Shown here: positions 1-12,490 of the stretch, in pieces
Layout: each line of letters opens with the position of its first letter
How positions within the stretch are numbered: position 1 is the first letter of the stretch
Source: Oxytricha trifallax
Taxonomy: Eukaryota; Ciliophora; Spirotrichea; Sporadotrichida; Oxytrichidae
Assembly (NCBI GenBank): GCA_000711775.1
Contig: ARYC01000277.1
Span: 1 to 64,000 of the forward strand
Reading direction: 5' to 3'
DNA: 64,000 nucleotides
The notes under the pieces: model-generated
Told to the model about the DNA's origin: nothing
Database searches by the model: none
The model's input: only the letters and a program-made list of their open reading frames with translations
Made by a program: the position numbers and the translations under genes

Positions 1-115
1 ATGAACATAGATGCTGGAGCTGGCAGTAAGAGAAGAAACATAGGTGGAGGGAAGCAAGAAATAGAAGAAAAGAAAGAGAAGCCAGCTCCCTCTAAAGAAT
101 TTTTAAATGTGACTT
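1..115 (+). CDS. TBE 22-kDa protein, C-terminal tail, copy 1 (partial)
   Basis: From base 1 the frame reads MNIDAGAGSKRRN, then GGGKQEIEEKKEKP, and matches the tail in copy 2 (MNLDAGAGSKRRN, GGGKQEVEEKKEKP). The differences are conservative Ile/Leu/Val swaps, which argues that this stretch is translated. It converges on the transposase gene, whose stop lies at 122-124. The end of the frame differs from copy 2 by one T, so the true stop here is uncertain. Function of the TBE 22-kDa protein is not known; the tail is basic and Glu/Lys-rich. Confidence 0.6.
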
Positions 116-121
116 ATATAT

Positions 122-1187
122 TCATTAACTTAACTACAAAACTTATTTATATACATTCACTCTCCCTTCTTTAACACACTTTTAAGCCAACAAATTATCT
201 ACTCTCTTCGCTGAGCTTTTAATAAAGTCTACTGTTTCGATAGGTATGTCATGCATCAAGTGATATAGCAGCAGTTTCTTGTAATGACCTTTTAATATTC
301 CCCAGTAGAACTCAATTCCATTAAACTATGGACTGTAAGGTACGTTGAACACTGGCGTTATTCTAAGTTGTTCATAACTCTTCCTTGTTTCTTTGGCCTT
401 ATGAACAGAAAGATTATCAACGAATAGTATAATCTCTTATTCAGGGTACTTCTCTCTCAGCTGTTCTAAGAACTTTAAATACTACTCTGTCTTAATAGAG
501 CGAGGATGAATAAGATAAGTTTCTAAACCAGTATCCTCGCTAATTCTTCCAAGAATAGCCATTGTTTATACCTTGACTTTCTAGTCATATACTTCTATGT
601 TGCTATGCCTCTTATACCAAGACTTCTAGATGAAAGTGTTGAATGTAAACACAGCCTCGTCAGTATGAATAAACTTAATATTATTCTATTAGGCTCTTCT
701 CCATTTAATTATAAATATAATTTAAGTTGTTGTTGTAAAATGGCAGAGTGAAATCAACTACTCTCTTGATACGATTCACACCTTTGTAAGAGATACCGTT
801 TCGTTTATAAATGTTTGCAACAGATTATGCAGAGATCTTCAACTCAGGGAACTGGCGATGAAACATAATAGCTCGTTAGTCGAGAGAGAAGTGAGCCCAA
901 TATTTCAAAGTTTTTTCATTAATAAGATAGTCAATATGCTTCTATAGAAACTTAGACTTCCTCTTAGGCTAAGAATTCTGCTATTATTGCTTTAATTGTA
1001 CAGCTTTCAAGCAGTGAGAACGAACAGTTGAGGGACTACGCTTTAAGAGTAGTGCAATAGACTTATAGTTCAGTACTGGTTTGAGTTATTCACTATACAT
1101 ATCACATCCATAACGCAGTTTAAACTCTAAATCTATATACTCTTCATCATAAATAGACCCCAAAAGCTTGTAATTTTTGTCTCGCAT
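122..1187 (-). pseudogene. TBE 42-kDa transposase (DDE, Tc1/mariner/IS630 superfamily), copy 1
   Basis: The frame starts at ATG 1185-1187 (MRDKNYKLLGS) and ends at TGA 122-124, about 355 codons, the expected size for the TBE 42-kDa protein. With TAA/TAG as Gln it shows the DDE triad: Asp in FIHTDEAVF, Asp in ILFVDNLSVHK and Glu in SPQFNGIEFYW, with 34 residues between the second Asp and the Glu. The N-terminal half has the helix-turn-helix-like segment expected for TIR binding. One single-base insertion relative to copy 2, near 700 (between NYIYNQ and QNNIKF), breaks the frame; otherwise it is open. The enzyme would cut and join transposon ends in the germline nucleus, and TBE transposases are known to act in genome rearrangement in Oxytricha. 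Confidence 0.9.
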
Positions 1188-1268
1188 TTAATTAATAACC
1201 CCAACCACTAACAAATTCCCTACAAATCAAAGCACTTATAAACCTTATTAAAGGGTTTTGGGGTTTTG

Positions 1269-2044
<776 letters not shown>

Positions 2045-2497
2045 ATGCAAAAAATTAAATCTATAAAAGAAGATCAAAATGAAGGTACTCAAGAGATAAG
2101 TCCACTTAGACAAAAAAAGTAAAAACAAATCATATATGTATGTAGCATTTTAAGTATAGTTAATTTACTCATTCATACCTTCAAGAGTTTAATTAATTCT
2201 AAAAAATAGACGGAAATAAAACTATCTCTGGTTAAATTCAAGAATTTCTCTAAAATTTAAGTTTATAAGATTTTTATGGCTGGTTTATGTATCTATTTTG
2301 ATTAAACTATAACTAAAATTTAAGGTATTATTACTGGTAAGGATTTTACATTTAAAAAAAAACATACCAAATGTCATGTTATAAATATAATTATGTCTGA
2401 ATTTAAAGACAAAGTTTTTGGAATAGTATTACTGATTAACTTCTCTTTGATTTAATTTTAAATAATACTTGTGATTATTAAATATCCATTTTCATGA
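2045..2497 (+). CDS. Candidate N-terminal segment of a membrane protein
   Basis: An ATG-initiated frame of 150 codons, open when TAA/TAG are Gln, begins MQKIKSIKEDQNEGTQ with a charged head followed by hydrophobic segments (IIYVCSILSIVNLLIH; later FGIVLLINFSLIQF). A possible splice donor (AAAAAGGTAAGT) lies just downstream at about 2515. TGA-only ORFs of this length arise often by chance in DNA this AT-rich, so the support is mostly the natural-looking N-terminus. It could be the first MDS of a membrane-protein gene. No family was recognised. Confidence 0.28.
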
Positions 2498-4343
2498 AGA
2501 TTTTAAAAAGAAAAAGGTAAGTAGATATTGAACTTTTAATCTTGAGTAAATTTCTTATAAAATAAGACTCTCCAATAACAAATTCTTCTTGAAGTTTATA
2601 TTACTTTATTTTTATTATCTGATTTATTACATATTCTTATAAAACTTACTTTAAATTATTACAAGTCTATCTAATAAAATAGTTAGAGCATAAAAGAATC
2701 CAATAACAACATTGTTAAATAATTTTTGTAAAGAAACATTTAAAATATATTTACTTATGAAAATTGTGATAATTATCTTCGATAAGTTAAATTGCTACTA
2801 ACAAGCATCTGTATTTAAGTAATTTATAAACAAAGAGGAACTTACTCTAAATCTTCTGATTAATGAATTATATAAGTGAAGAAATTCTAATTTAGAGACT
2901 TTTATCAAAAGAAATTGACTTTAATTAAAGCTTTAAAGCAATATTGCTAATATCTTAATTTACTTATACTTTAAAATAACTTGAATAAATCAAAAATTAG
3001 TCAATTTATATATAAGTAAGTTATTAATGACTGGTTATTCGTTACTATGTGGAGCTACCAAGGTCTAATAAAATAAATAAAAAGATACTGATTATCAAAA
3101 TACTAGAACTCGAGTTAAAGGATTATTTTTCTAACTCCAATCCAACTAATGAACTAAGAATCATAAAGAAATGATATGATTTTATTACAAATGTGAATGA
3201 TGTTTATCTCAACAAATTCAAATAAAAATTAGTTTAAATAATCCAGTAAAGAATATATATCCAAGACTTATTGATTATCTGGAAGAATTACAATTAAATA
3301 GAGGGAAAAAGTGGGTCCTAGATTATCCAAAATTTTATTCATTTACCCTAAAATTTCAAGATAAACTCTATCACAGATATATTTATTTTATATTGATAAA
3401 TTAAACCAATTATTAAACATATTAAATTTAAACTACCTTCCTAGTTAATTGAAATTATGGTTACTGAATAATAAATCAGTAAGTAAGTAAAACGAGTTTA
3501 TCGGATTGATAAATATATGCTAGACAATAATAACATGACCTAATTAATAAATACATATTGTGCAGCAATAGTTTATAATGTTCGTATAAAGACAAGAGAA
3601 TAAATAAACTGAGCTGCGAATAAGTGAATATATATAAATTTACAAATTGAGGCAATGAGGAGAGATTAGGGAGGTGTTATAAAAAGTAAAATCTATAAAA
3701 TACTATAAACAGAGATAATTTAATGCCTGATTTAAAATTAATTGAATTGTTTCCTTGAAGGTTATTTTTATCGTACTGCATTAATTTCCTCAAGAATCCT
3801 AAGCTCCATTTAAGTCACAAGTTAAAGTACAGAATGAGTTGCAGGCCTGATGATTAAAATAGTGATATCATTATTATTAGTACAATTTAACAGCTTATAA
3901 GTTGTTGTATACTTTAAAATACCAGGAATAATAAATAAGGCAGATGCATTAAATGTTGACTGACTTAAATGTATTATTTGTTATATTAACTACTCTCTTA
4001 AACTATTTGCATAAGTGCGGTTTTACAATTCAATTAGAATAGTCAAATAGCATCTTGTGAATATAAATTTATCTATAAAATGTATTTACTGCTCTTATTT
4101 ATTATAACCTTTTTTAATATATATTTAAATTATTACTGCAGTTAGTCAATAAAATGATTATGATAATACACTATATATTCATCAGATTCAATCCATACTC
4201 TACTTAGAGTTCAAATCAAACCAAGAGACAATCGCTTATTAGTAATCTCAACATGAACATTTAAATCTTTGGAGTATCCTCTAAATTAATTGAAATAGTA
4301 ATAATATATTTAGATGCTAAGTAGAACATTTAGGAGAGGGACT
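2498..4343. other. AT-rich stretch with weak coding hints only
   Basis: Several frames on + stay open for about 100 codons (for example 2580-2862, hydrophobic start then Asn/Gln-rich; and a Cys-containing piece around 3780-3960), but they are interrupted by TGA at about the chance rate. Some may be MDS pieces; none can be delimited. No repeats or element ends were recognised. Confidence 0.4.
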
Positions 4344-5134
4344 ATGGCAACCAGTAGAAATGAGTACCTAGATGATCAGTGATGTTTTATTGGAGATAAT
4401 GTAAAGATTTTATTTAAGGAGACTATTAATGTTAAGATTAGTTATAACACGAATTCAAGAACCATGAGAGAAACTTCATTTTTGAAGAAACAGGAATTAA
4501 AATGAACTGGAGAACTTCTTAATTAGTGATTTATCAGACACATATCAACTGAGCTAATTCTAGCACAACAAAATTAACTAATAATGCTGATTGAGAATAA
4601 GTACTAAGAAATGGCTTAGAAGGAACAGATGGAGAATAGCAAGAATAGTGAGAAGAAAAGCGAAGCAAGGAGCGAATTAACTTGGATTGATGAGCTAGGA
4701 ATAACACTTTTTATATATTTCTTGTTATGTAATTAATTTAACATTTCAATTTTATTCACATATTTCTACTTTATAATGATTTACTCTCTAACTTATATGA
4801 TAAATTATACTGCATTATATAATTTGCTTAGCACATTGTGTGTTAATTTATTGATGTGCATTTGCCAGAAGAGACAACGATTAAAATATCCAGAGAACAG
4901 CTTACGTGAGTTCCTGAGTTACAGAATTTAAACACAAAACACAGAGAAAAGAATGAACTTATTAATTAATTTATTGAGTATTTTAATATTTGAATTCATA
5001 TGAAGGAGATCTTATATAGAAGTTGTAGTATGAGTAACTACATAGTGAGTCTGTTTTCACCTGAGTAAACGACATACACTGAGGTTGAGGAATAAGCCAG
5101 ATTCAAACGAGTGCAAAAACAATTGAGATAATGA
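4344..5134 (+). pseudogene. Candidate membrane-protein coding segment with frame breaks
   Basis: Composition becomes richer in G and C than the flanks. One frame begins MATSRNEYLDDQ and continues with natural-looking sequence (NVKILFKETINVKI, NSRTMRETSFLKKQ) but meets two TGA codons. A second frame from 4587 runs 140 codons (MLIENKYQEMAQKEQ, then ELTWIDELGITLF) into three hydrophobic segments and a basic loop (CICQKRQRLKYPEN). A third ends SPEQTTYTEVEEQ before TGA at 5132-5134. These look like one protein in shifted frames: soluble head, membrane segments, acidic tail. The frame changes may be decay, small introns or IES junctions. No family recognised. Confidence 0.33.
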
Positions 5135-5879
5135 ACTATCATTAATGAACAACTCTACTATTTGAACACTTATATATTTATTATATAAATAGAATTAAAT
5201 TATACAAATAAACATAGCTGATTGAAAATGAAAATTGAGCATGGTGTTGTGTTAATATCCATCTGCATCTTGATATGTTAGTTTTTCTTTAACCTGAAGT
5301 ATAAAGGGAAAGAAAGTATCTTATGAGTAATTTCATAAATAAAGTAAATTTTTACAAATTTCAAATTAATTTTAATACATCATTAACAATTGCTAAAGTG
5401 GCATTTAATTTATAATTTGTTTAAAAAACTTATTAAAAATCATGATTATTATAGCTATCTTTATGACTCGGATGATTCTGTTTAAATTCTATAAATTATT
5501 TATGAATAAAACCCAATTCCCCAAATTTGCCAATGAAATTTGTATTACCTATTATTAGATTCTTATTTTAAAAGATAATTGATTCATGGGTTATAGTTGT
5601 ATGAGTTAATTATTTTCTTTCAGTTGAGATATTAAGCCAAATGATCAGCTGGATAAAAAAGGTTAATCAGAAATATCACTGCAAGTAAAATATACTTCCT
5701 CATGTAAAATCCATTGAAGATTTCTTAAAATTATTAGCATAATAAATATATTAATAGTAAAGCTAAACAACAAATCAAAGGTGTAACATAGCAGCAAAGA
5801 TAAAAGATACGAAATTTAATATTTGAAGTCAATACTTTGGAGAATATCACTCTGCTTAAATCATGATTTTTACACATTT
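5135..5879. other. AT-rich stretch, nothing recognised
   Basis: No convincing coding, repeat or RNA signal seen. Confidence 0.5.
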
Positions 5880-6355
5880 ATACTATTGCAGCTCCAAGTT
5901 ATTCCTTATTTATTACTTTCATACTTTATAATCTATATTACTCTGTCTAAATTATAAATATTAATTTTCTTGATTTAAGCCTTAACTTTCTCGATTTTAC
6001 AGTTTTTAAATGAGTAAAATTATGGGTCATTCTTGTAAATATCTGAATTTCTTACTGAATTTATAACTTTTGTTCTATAATAAGTATCTATTTATCACTG
6101 AAATCAGCTCGATAAGTTCTCCTATTCAGCACTCGCATTGTTAATTTCTTATTTTAATTGCCCTATGGGACTTCCTCAATATTCTGTCATTCAGTTAATC
6201 TACTTGAAGATCAAATAAGAAAAGTCATATGTCCTTAATTATCTTACATTTTATTATTATTAACGTTCTTTTTCGCTATGTATATCTTGCCAAATATTTT
6301 TCGTTTAATACCCTCCATGATCTACCGTTCTCCATTTTTTGAATCGAAATTCCAT
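5880..6355 (-). CDS. Candidate coding piece (minus strand), possible MDS
   Basis: On the minus strand a frame begins MEFRFKKWRTVDHGGY at 6355, passes a Gln run written as TAA codons and stops after about 55 codons. An adjoining frame continues with basic, Gln-rich sequence (TMRVLNRRTYRADFSDK, IIEQKLQIQQEIQIF). Two frames are needed, so this is either decayed or split by an intron or IES. It is the most distal of three minus-strand pieces (5.9-7.9 kb) separated by AT-rich gaps, which may be parts of one gene. Function unknown. Confidence 0.28.
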
Positions 6356-6957
6356 GTTGTACACAAAGAAGTATCCAATCCTTTGCAAACATTCAAAACA
6401 CTGATTCTACAATAAATTCAAATGTCAAGTGATTTATTATGAATAGGGCTAGATGCTTTGACAGATTTAGATAAATTACTTACAATTTCAAAAATTAAAC
6501 TAGTAAATAATCAATAATTAGAAAATAATACAACTTATTTACGAAAACTCTATTTGTATTAATTATGTTTGCTATTTAGGCAAAAGTTAAATATAGAAAA
6601 ACCAAAAATCATTTATTTTTAAAAAGTATAATTAATTACGATGCTAAAGATAAAACAATTTCTGATTTGCTAATAAAAAAATGAGAATAACATATATATA
6701 ATATATTGTCAATAATCGTGTTGGATAAATAATTATCATGCTTTAAAAAAATGAGTTATATATTAATGGAGGTTAATTTATTTAAAAATAAAGCGTATAA
6801 TAATATCAAATTATATCTATTTTTTGGGGTTTGTCCTTAAATTCAAAATGATATTATTTTCAAATAAAAGAATTTCTAATGAGGACTAACTTAAATATTT
6901 GATTTTTCTATAATGTAGATATCATTAATCCTTATATATTATATGTTTCTTTTCAGG

Positions 6958-7120
6958 ATTTATCATCTGCCAATTTTCACTTAAGTTATTCAATGCTTCT
7001 CTCAAGAACCTGTACTCTAATGTCATTCATGTGTTTTGCTTCCAACTAAAAAAGTAAGTTCTTTAAAGAATTATGTAAAATCTATACAGAATTTCAGAGG
7101 TGCCTTCAACTTCTAGAAGA
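6958..7120 (-). CDS. Candidate coiled-coil exon (minus strand)
   Basis: After an acceptor-like TTTTTTAG (minus strand, near 7045) the frame reads LEAKHMNDIRVQVLERSIEQ, a heptad-like amphipathic segment, followed by KLADDKS after one TGA. Upstream on the same strand is a short piece (VQILLEVEGTSEIL). The segment is short and has no recognised family; it lies between two other minus-strand candidate pieces. Confidence 0.25.
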
Positions 7121-7307
7121 ATTTGAACTCCTCCACATTTTATTATTTAATAGGAATATATTTAAGATTCAAAATTTCTCTAAACACTTACCTTAAATTT
7201 TTTAGGAATTAGAAATTTTAACTGGAATTAAAGCAATGATTCACAACCATTGATGACATTATCACGCATTTTAGCTTTAATTGGCTGAACGAGACTTTTA
7301 GACTTCA

Positions 7308-7936
7308 CGTAATTTTAAATTTTTTTACATTATTTTAAGAATAAAATGTTTCAATTACACAGTTGAACCCCTTAATCTTTTAAATCCTTTTTGTTATTTT
7401 TGCCCATTTATCATCTGCTCTTGCTTTTCTTCTAATATTAGCCTTCCATTCCTCTATTTTTTCACTAACGATTTCCCGAATTTAATTCATTGCTTTAAAT
7501 AGTTGAATGGAGATAAATCTTATTATCATTGGTGAACATCCTTATTTGTCTGTATAATTATATCAATTTCTTAGCAATTTACTCTTGACATTTCGATGAT
7601 TCCTTTGTACTTTATTCTTTGACCTTAAGAATTATTCATCAAATTGCTTGAGTTTATCTCTAATCCATTGTTTACTTCTAAACGCAATCTATTTGTTCAG
7701 TGAAACCTCCTAGGTTTAATAAATTCTAATTTGAAGAGAGTCTCAATTCTTGCTTTTTACATAATTGCTGTTATTAATCTTAATTTTTTTTAACAGTCTT
7801 TTAGTTGCTGTATCTTCTTTCTCACCATGCCTCTTTTTTGCTCTTAGATCATTTTCTCTTCTTCTTGATAATTATGAGAATTTGTTTCATTCAATATAAG
7901 ATTCTTTGATGTTTGTTTCTTAAAGGATTTCCTCAT
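7308..7936 (-). pseudogene. Candidate charged/coiled-coil protein segment (minus strand)
   Basis: ATG at 7934-7936 opens a frame beginning MRKSFKKQTSKN and continuing with long charged stretches (QEEEKMIQEQKRG, MVRKKIQQLKDC). The same frame passes one TGA and continues (TNRLRLEVNNGLEINS, IKYKGIIEMSRVN). A shifted frame then gives IREIVSEKIEEWKAN and ARADDKWAKITKRIQ. The strong Lys/Glu content and higher GC than the flanks favour real coding origin; the breaks suggest decay or unrecognised introns. No family recognised. Confidence 0.35.
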
Positions 7937-8386
7937 TTAAACTTAAAAAGTATGTTTAGATAGAACTTTTAATAATCAAATGTACCACAATGAAATTGAT
8001 AAATTAGTTTTACAATTAATCATGAGGAATACTATAAAAGAAAGAAACAAGGATTAAGATAATTTAGAAATATGTTATATTCTATTAATTTCCAAGAATA
8101 TGATAAAATATATAGCTTACTTATCATAAATATTGTACTTATAGAAAAAGGTATGATACTTTGATAAGGATTCTATTGCTATATATATATATCTGATTCA
8201 TTTTTAATATAATATAAATAAATTTTTTAAAGCGTCAGAACTTTTAGTTTATTCCAAATAAGTTGACAAGTTTTACGTTTTTACTGATACTAATAATAAC
8301 AATGAATGCTATCATATACTCTAAATTTCTTATAAAACCTAAATTTACATATGTGATTCTCTAAGCACCATCAATTATTGGTAATA

Positions 8387-8551
8387 ATGGATCGACAACA
8401 AATATTAAACATTGAAGATAACTTATTGAAGATAATAAACGAAGGCAATTTCGGGGGCATTTGGAATTTCAAGGAATCAATATAAATAAACTTAAGTTTG
8501 GTAGCAATGATGAATAAGTTGCATCATTAATTAAAATACACATAAATGTGA
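8387..8551 (+). CDS. Short open frame, possible 5' MDS of a gene
   Basis: ATG at 8387-8389 opens 54 codons to TGA 8549-8551, beginning MDRQQILNIEDNLLKIINEG and then NFGGIWNFKES. Composition is less AT-biased than the flanks. Too short to be convincing by length; it may be the first segment of an interrupted gene. Confidence 0.22.
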
Positions 8552-9743
8552 ATTATTGATTGTTTTATAGATCAATCAAAGATAACACTAAGATCATCTG
8601 CATACTGCCACATTTATTAGATATAAAGATAAATTAAGTATAAAATGTTTATAATACTCAAAATAAGAATTGTAATAAAGTATTTAAAAAGTAATATCTC
8701 CATGACTCTTTGATATTAAAATTTTAATAAGAAATTTTAAACACAAATAATTTCCATTTCTTGCTATCAAACACCTTTATTTAGCTTTATAAAGTAAAAT
8801 AATATACTTAATATAATCTCTTATTCTAAAAATTCCTTTAGTTAATTTTCAGATTTTTAAGTTATTTCAATTCAAATTCAAAGTAAAATATAATCCAATC
8901 ACTTCGTATCAGCAATAGATGATTTTCAAAAAAAAGAAAATAAATTAAAAAATGATTAATCAAATGGACTATCAAACATTTAGAGTTATACTTTAATGGT
9001 AATTCATATAAAGATATAGTAGTTTGATTTTCAATTATATGTTTAAGAAATGTAAAATCTCTTTCAATACTACTTAAAAAATATCTATATAATATAAAGA
9101 AGTAACATCTGTGATTGACAAAGTCCTTATTCCTTTTTATATGTGACCATAAATTTTAAAATTATTTCTTTTAACAAACTTTAGTTTATTTCTCTCCTCT
9201 TTTTTGATTTTAATCATTTTTTAGTTTTTGCTAATATAAGTTTCCACTTCTCTTCTATAGAAATGAATTCATCTCTTGAAGTCTAATAATATTCTCAAAT
9301 AATACTAGTATTTAAAATATAAATGACTATAATAAAATGAAATATGTGTGCTGGTTTCTTTAATTTTATCTTTAAGTTTATGCCATATATTTATGATTAA
9401 TTAAAACTTCTCATAAATTTAAATTATAGGTGTAGCATTACACGATATGCTGCAGCATTACACGATATGCTGCAGCATATGTAATATATTATGATTTAAG
9501 TTTTATATTAGAAAATATGTATAATATTTTTAAAAATCTTATATTAAAATCCTTCAAATTTTCTATTTTTGTGAGATTTTGGATACATTGTTTTTTTAGA
9601 TTTTTATATTATCAGTAAATAAACATAGAGATGTTTCTATTTTGCATTTTTATTCAATGTGATTAATATTTATTTCAAAAGTTATTATTATATTTAATCA
9701 ATGTGAAAACAACCTACACTGCTAAGTATGCGAAACTATCATC
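8552..9743. other. AT-rich stretch with a 20-bp tandem duplication
   Basis: Mostly featureless AT-rich DNA. At about 9431-9478 the unit CATTACACGATATGCTGCAG occurs twice in tandem. A short charged minus-strand reading (about 9120-9290) is Lys-rich but cannot be delimited. Confidence 0.5.
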
Positions 9744-10790
9744 TCAAATTATTTTTAAATGTTGTTCAACCCCTCCTTTTATTGTTTTTCGTCCAAATAC
9801 CTCTTAATTTAGGCTATCGGGTGCAATGGTTTGAATGAAATCATTAATTTTATCTAGATTTGCAGAATGTTTATCAATCGTCTAAAATATAACTGATTTT
9901 GCAGTGTGATATTGTACTATCTGTGAAACATTTCCTTTAACTGCTGCTGTTAATGTCACATTGCAATGATCGATATACTTTCCCCATCCTTAGTACAGTA
10001 ATCCATTTGATGTTAGTTTCATCCACTCCCCCTCTGTCAACTTCTCTATACCCATTATTAAAAAGTAGTTTTATGATAACATTCCTCTTGAAGTTTCTTG
10101 CACTAACTTTAAGGGCATCTCAATTATTTCTTTGTCTGATAAATTAGGGTAAGGTAAATCTTGTCATAGTCTCCATGGTGGTCCATCATTATTACTACAT
10201 ATAATTTATTGTTTCTTTTTTTGACATCATCTGCAATATCATGCCGCATTTGCAATTCTCTTTCATTTCCTTCGAAAATAATTGGTTGTGTTAATAACTT
10301 GAAAGTAAGCTTTTTGATTCTCTATTTCACTGATGTCATTTCAATGCCCTTAAATACTTTCACAAGCACTTCAGCAGGTCCCGTAAATATCCCCATTTTT
10401 TCTTTTAGCTTAAGTTTTTTCTCTGCTCTCATATTTTCTCCTATCTTAAAGTGACTTTTCCACTAATGCTTCTGGCAATCATTGCTTCTAGTGAAAGTAA
10501 CTCTACAGTATTTGCAAGTCTTTTTATGATTTCTCAATTAATCGTGATTCTTTATGTTCTTGCTTATGGAATAGAGATAAGTGCTTTCTCATTGAGGTTC
10601 CCTTATCATACTTCTTTTAACAAAATGTGCAAGATGTTATATTATATCATAAATAAACTCTTAATTTTCCCTTTTTCCCATATTTATTCAATATTGAGAT
10701 TCTTGTGCTATCTTTCAGACTCTGTCTTCTCATTCTTTATTGGCCTCCATATACCCAAATATTCAGTTGTCCGAAAATTGTTTACGAGCT
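9744..10790 (-). pseudogene. Degenerate C2H2 zinc-finger protein gene, germline-limited
   Basis: On the minus strand, with TAA/TAG as Gln, two C2H2 fingers are visible: CTFCQKKYDKGTSMRKHLSL ending FH, then CKYCRVTFTRSNDCQKH continuing to KSH. They lie in different frames. After a basic stretch (RAEKKLKLKEKM) a third segment runs GPAEVLVKVFKGIEMTSVKQ and KKRNNKLYVVIMMDHHGD. A final frame of about 115 codons (EIIEMPLKLVQETSRG, GWGKYIDHCNVTLTAAVKG, DFIQTIAPDSLNQEVFG) ends at TGA 9744-9746. At least three frame changes make it a likely pseudogene. The fingers resemble in style, not in sequence, those of the TBE 57-kDa protein, so a transposon origin is possible. Not otherwise recognised. Confidence 0.6.
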
Positions 10791-10799
10791 AGGCTCAGT

Positions 10800-11834
10800 T
10801 TTTGCCGCTTTTTGCTTTTGAAAATATAATAAATCAAGGTTTTGCTGCATCATGCTCATTGCAGGCAATTGTATGTTTTTTAATTATAAATAAAATATAG
10901 TAATTAATTCTTATTTCATAATGTTAATGCATTGCAAATCTCATTATTATTAAAATAATTAAATTTATCATTCATAATTAAACATGTTATAGAACAAGCA
11001 TGCAATCAAACTACAGTTTAAATCCTAAATAAATATGGTTAATTTTATTAATCCAAGAAATCTTCAATAGTTACCCATTTTAATATAAAATACAAGGCTA
11101 TTACTGAAAATATGCAATCAATAATGACATGTCATAACATAGTCGTGTCCATAAGTTTATATATGCAGAGAAAATATTAAAGAATTCCCTAAGATATTAT
11201 ATTAGTTAAATTCAGAATAGTACTGATTGGCTTGTGAAGTAAAATCCTATGTAAGTTCAAACAGTTATTCATCAATGTTGGAAGGTATAATGTATACCAT
11301 CAAAGTCAATTAACTTTAAAAAGAGAAGAATAAGGGACTTTGTAATTTTACAAACAAATTGCGGCGAAAACTGCTCTTGAAAACATTTTGCGACAGTCCA
11401 TATAAATGTATAAATAGATTATAAGTGAAATCAATTATATAATATTATTTATTGCTATGTTGTAAAACTTGAACCACTTGGCATAGCTATAAGGTATTAT
11501 GAATTTTACTTTTTGCTTTAATGTCTATGTATTATAACTTAAACTAAGTATCAGTCTTACATTCTAAATTAACTTAATTAACTATTAATACAAAGTACAC
11601 TGATCTGAGCCTAAATTACTAAATTGATATGAATTTCAATTTAAAATTACTCATTTGCCCCATGAAGCTATTGCATACATCAGAAAAAATAAAAGTATAC
11701 TTATGATTAATAAACTTATTAATTTATATGGATCAATTAAATTAGGCTAATATCACAGGTCATGACTTAAGGAGCTCACAAATAAGTTTAAGTCAAAAGA
11801 TTGATATGATAATCTACTTGAATTATAACAGTGA
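10800..11834. other. AT-rich intergenic or IES-like stretch
   Basis: No gene recognised. Two short GC-richer spots (10795-10830 and 11355-11395) share the look of a TTGCCGC/GCGGCAA motif but do not form a clear repeat pair. Confidence 0.5.
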
Positions 11835-11859
11835 TATTTCAAGATTTAACATTTTTTAG

Positions 11860-12490
11860 GAGCTACTTTTTTTCCAGCAGATGCTAATATCACAGTGAAA
11901 TTTTTGAAGGACAATTTTGCTGGAGAGAAAGATTTGCTTAAAGCAGCCAATGTTATGGTCTTTAATGTACCCAGTTATGATGAGCTTTCTGTCTAAAAGA
12001 ATTTTGCTCTATTTAAGGAAGAGATTGAAATTATGAAATTTATGAGTTATTACCCAGACTATTAGGTAATTCCTGATAGAAAATATTTCTATAAAAAACT
12101 CGGAAATTTGTGGCCAAAATATGTTGAAGTGATAATAAAGCAAGTGAATCATCTGAAAAGCAAAAAAGACAAAGAAGAAGAAGTGAAGGGAAAAATCTAG
12201 ATCAGAGATGACATTTTCAAAAAGCTTATTAAAAAACCATTCTTTTTAAGTAAACAATTTTTCTTTAATTGTTTATAGAATCTAAATGGAAGGCTTTGTC
12301 AATGCTCAAAGTTAATGCTTAGTTAAGAGATCGAAGATAGAAAAGGCAAGCTCACGAAATTTTAATGCCATTCTTAGAGTTTAAAGCTCACACAGAAGAC
12401 TATGGAGAGCATGACAACAATAAGGAAGAAGATCTCGCCCCTCAATCCTTGAGTGGCTAGATAGCTCCAAGAGATGTTGAGATGGAGTGA
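11860..12490 (+). CDS. 3' end of an intact intron-containing gene, protein unknown
   Basis: This is one of the cleanest host coding segments in the window. After an acceptor-like TTTTTTAG at 11859 the frame runs open through ITVKFLKDNFAGEKDLLKAA, VMVFNVPSYDELSVQKNF, FMSYYPDYQVIPDRKYFY and LGNLWPKYVEVIIKQVN to 12249. A GT-AG intron (12250-12278) follows. Splicing restores the phase exactly (TTA A|AA TCT) and the second exon reads SKWKALSMLKVNAQLRDRRQ to an acidic end (RDVEME) and TGA 12488-12490. No break occurs in about 200 codons. The protein is soluble, mixed charged, with no family recognised. The 5' part of the gene lies upstream, beyond the acceptor or an MDS-IES junction at about 11860. 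Confidence 0.75.
12250..12278 (+). other. 29-nt spli­ceosomal intron
   Basis: GTAAAC at the donor, TTTATAG at the acceptor, AT-rich interior. Its length of 29 is not a multiple of three, and reading through it shifts the frame, while its removal joins two open exons in phase. Very short introns are usual in ciliates. Confidence 0.75.

Larger units (their letters stand above)
1..1268 (-). mobile_element. TBE transposon copy 1, terminal part (cut by window start)
   Basis: The right-hand end carries the TBE terminal inverted repeat and finishes in G-rich telomere-like repeats (GGGTTTTGGGGTTTTG) at 1253-1268, followed by AGT, which fits the known ANT target of TBE elements. The sequence matches the left end of the second copy (36308-37560) in inverted orientation at roughly 90% or better by eye. 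It holds the transposase gene and the last codons of the 22-kDa gene; the rest lies outside the window. TBEs are germline-limited Tc1/mariner-like transposons that are removed from the developing macronucleus. Confidence 0.93.

Noticed and set aside
2580-3539. A single plus-strand frame running about 320 codons with five TGA codons
   Set aside because: With TGA as the only stop in DNA this AT-rich, about five TGA in 320 codons is the chance expectation, so it is not evidence for a gene.
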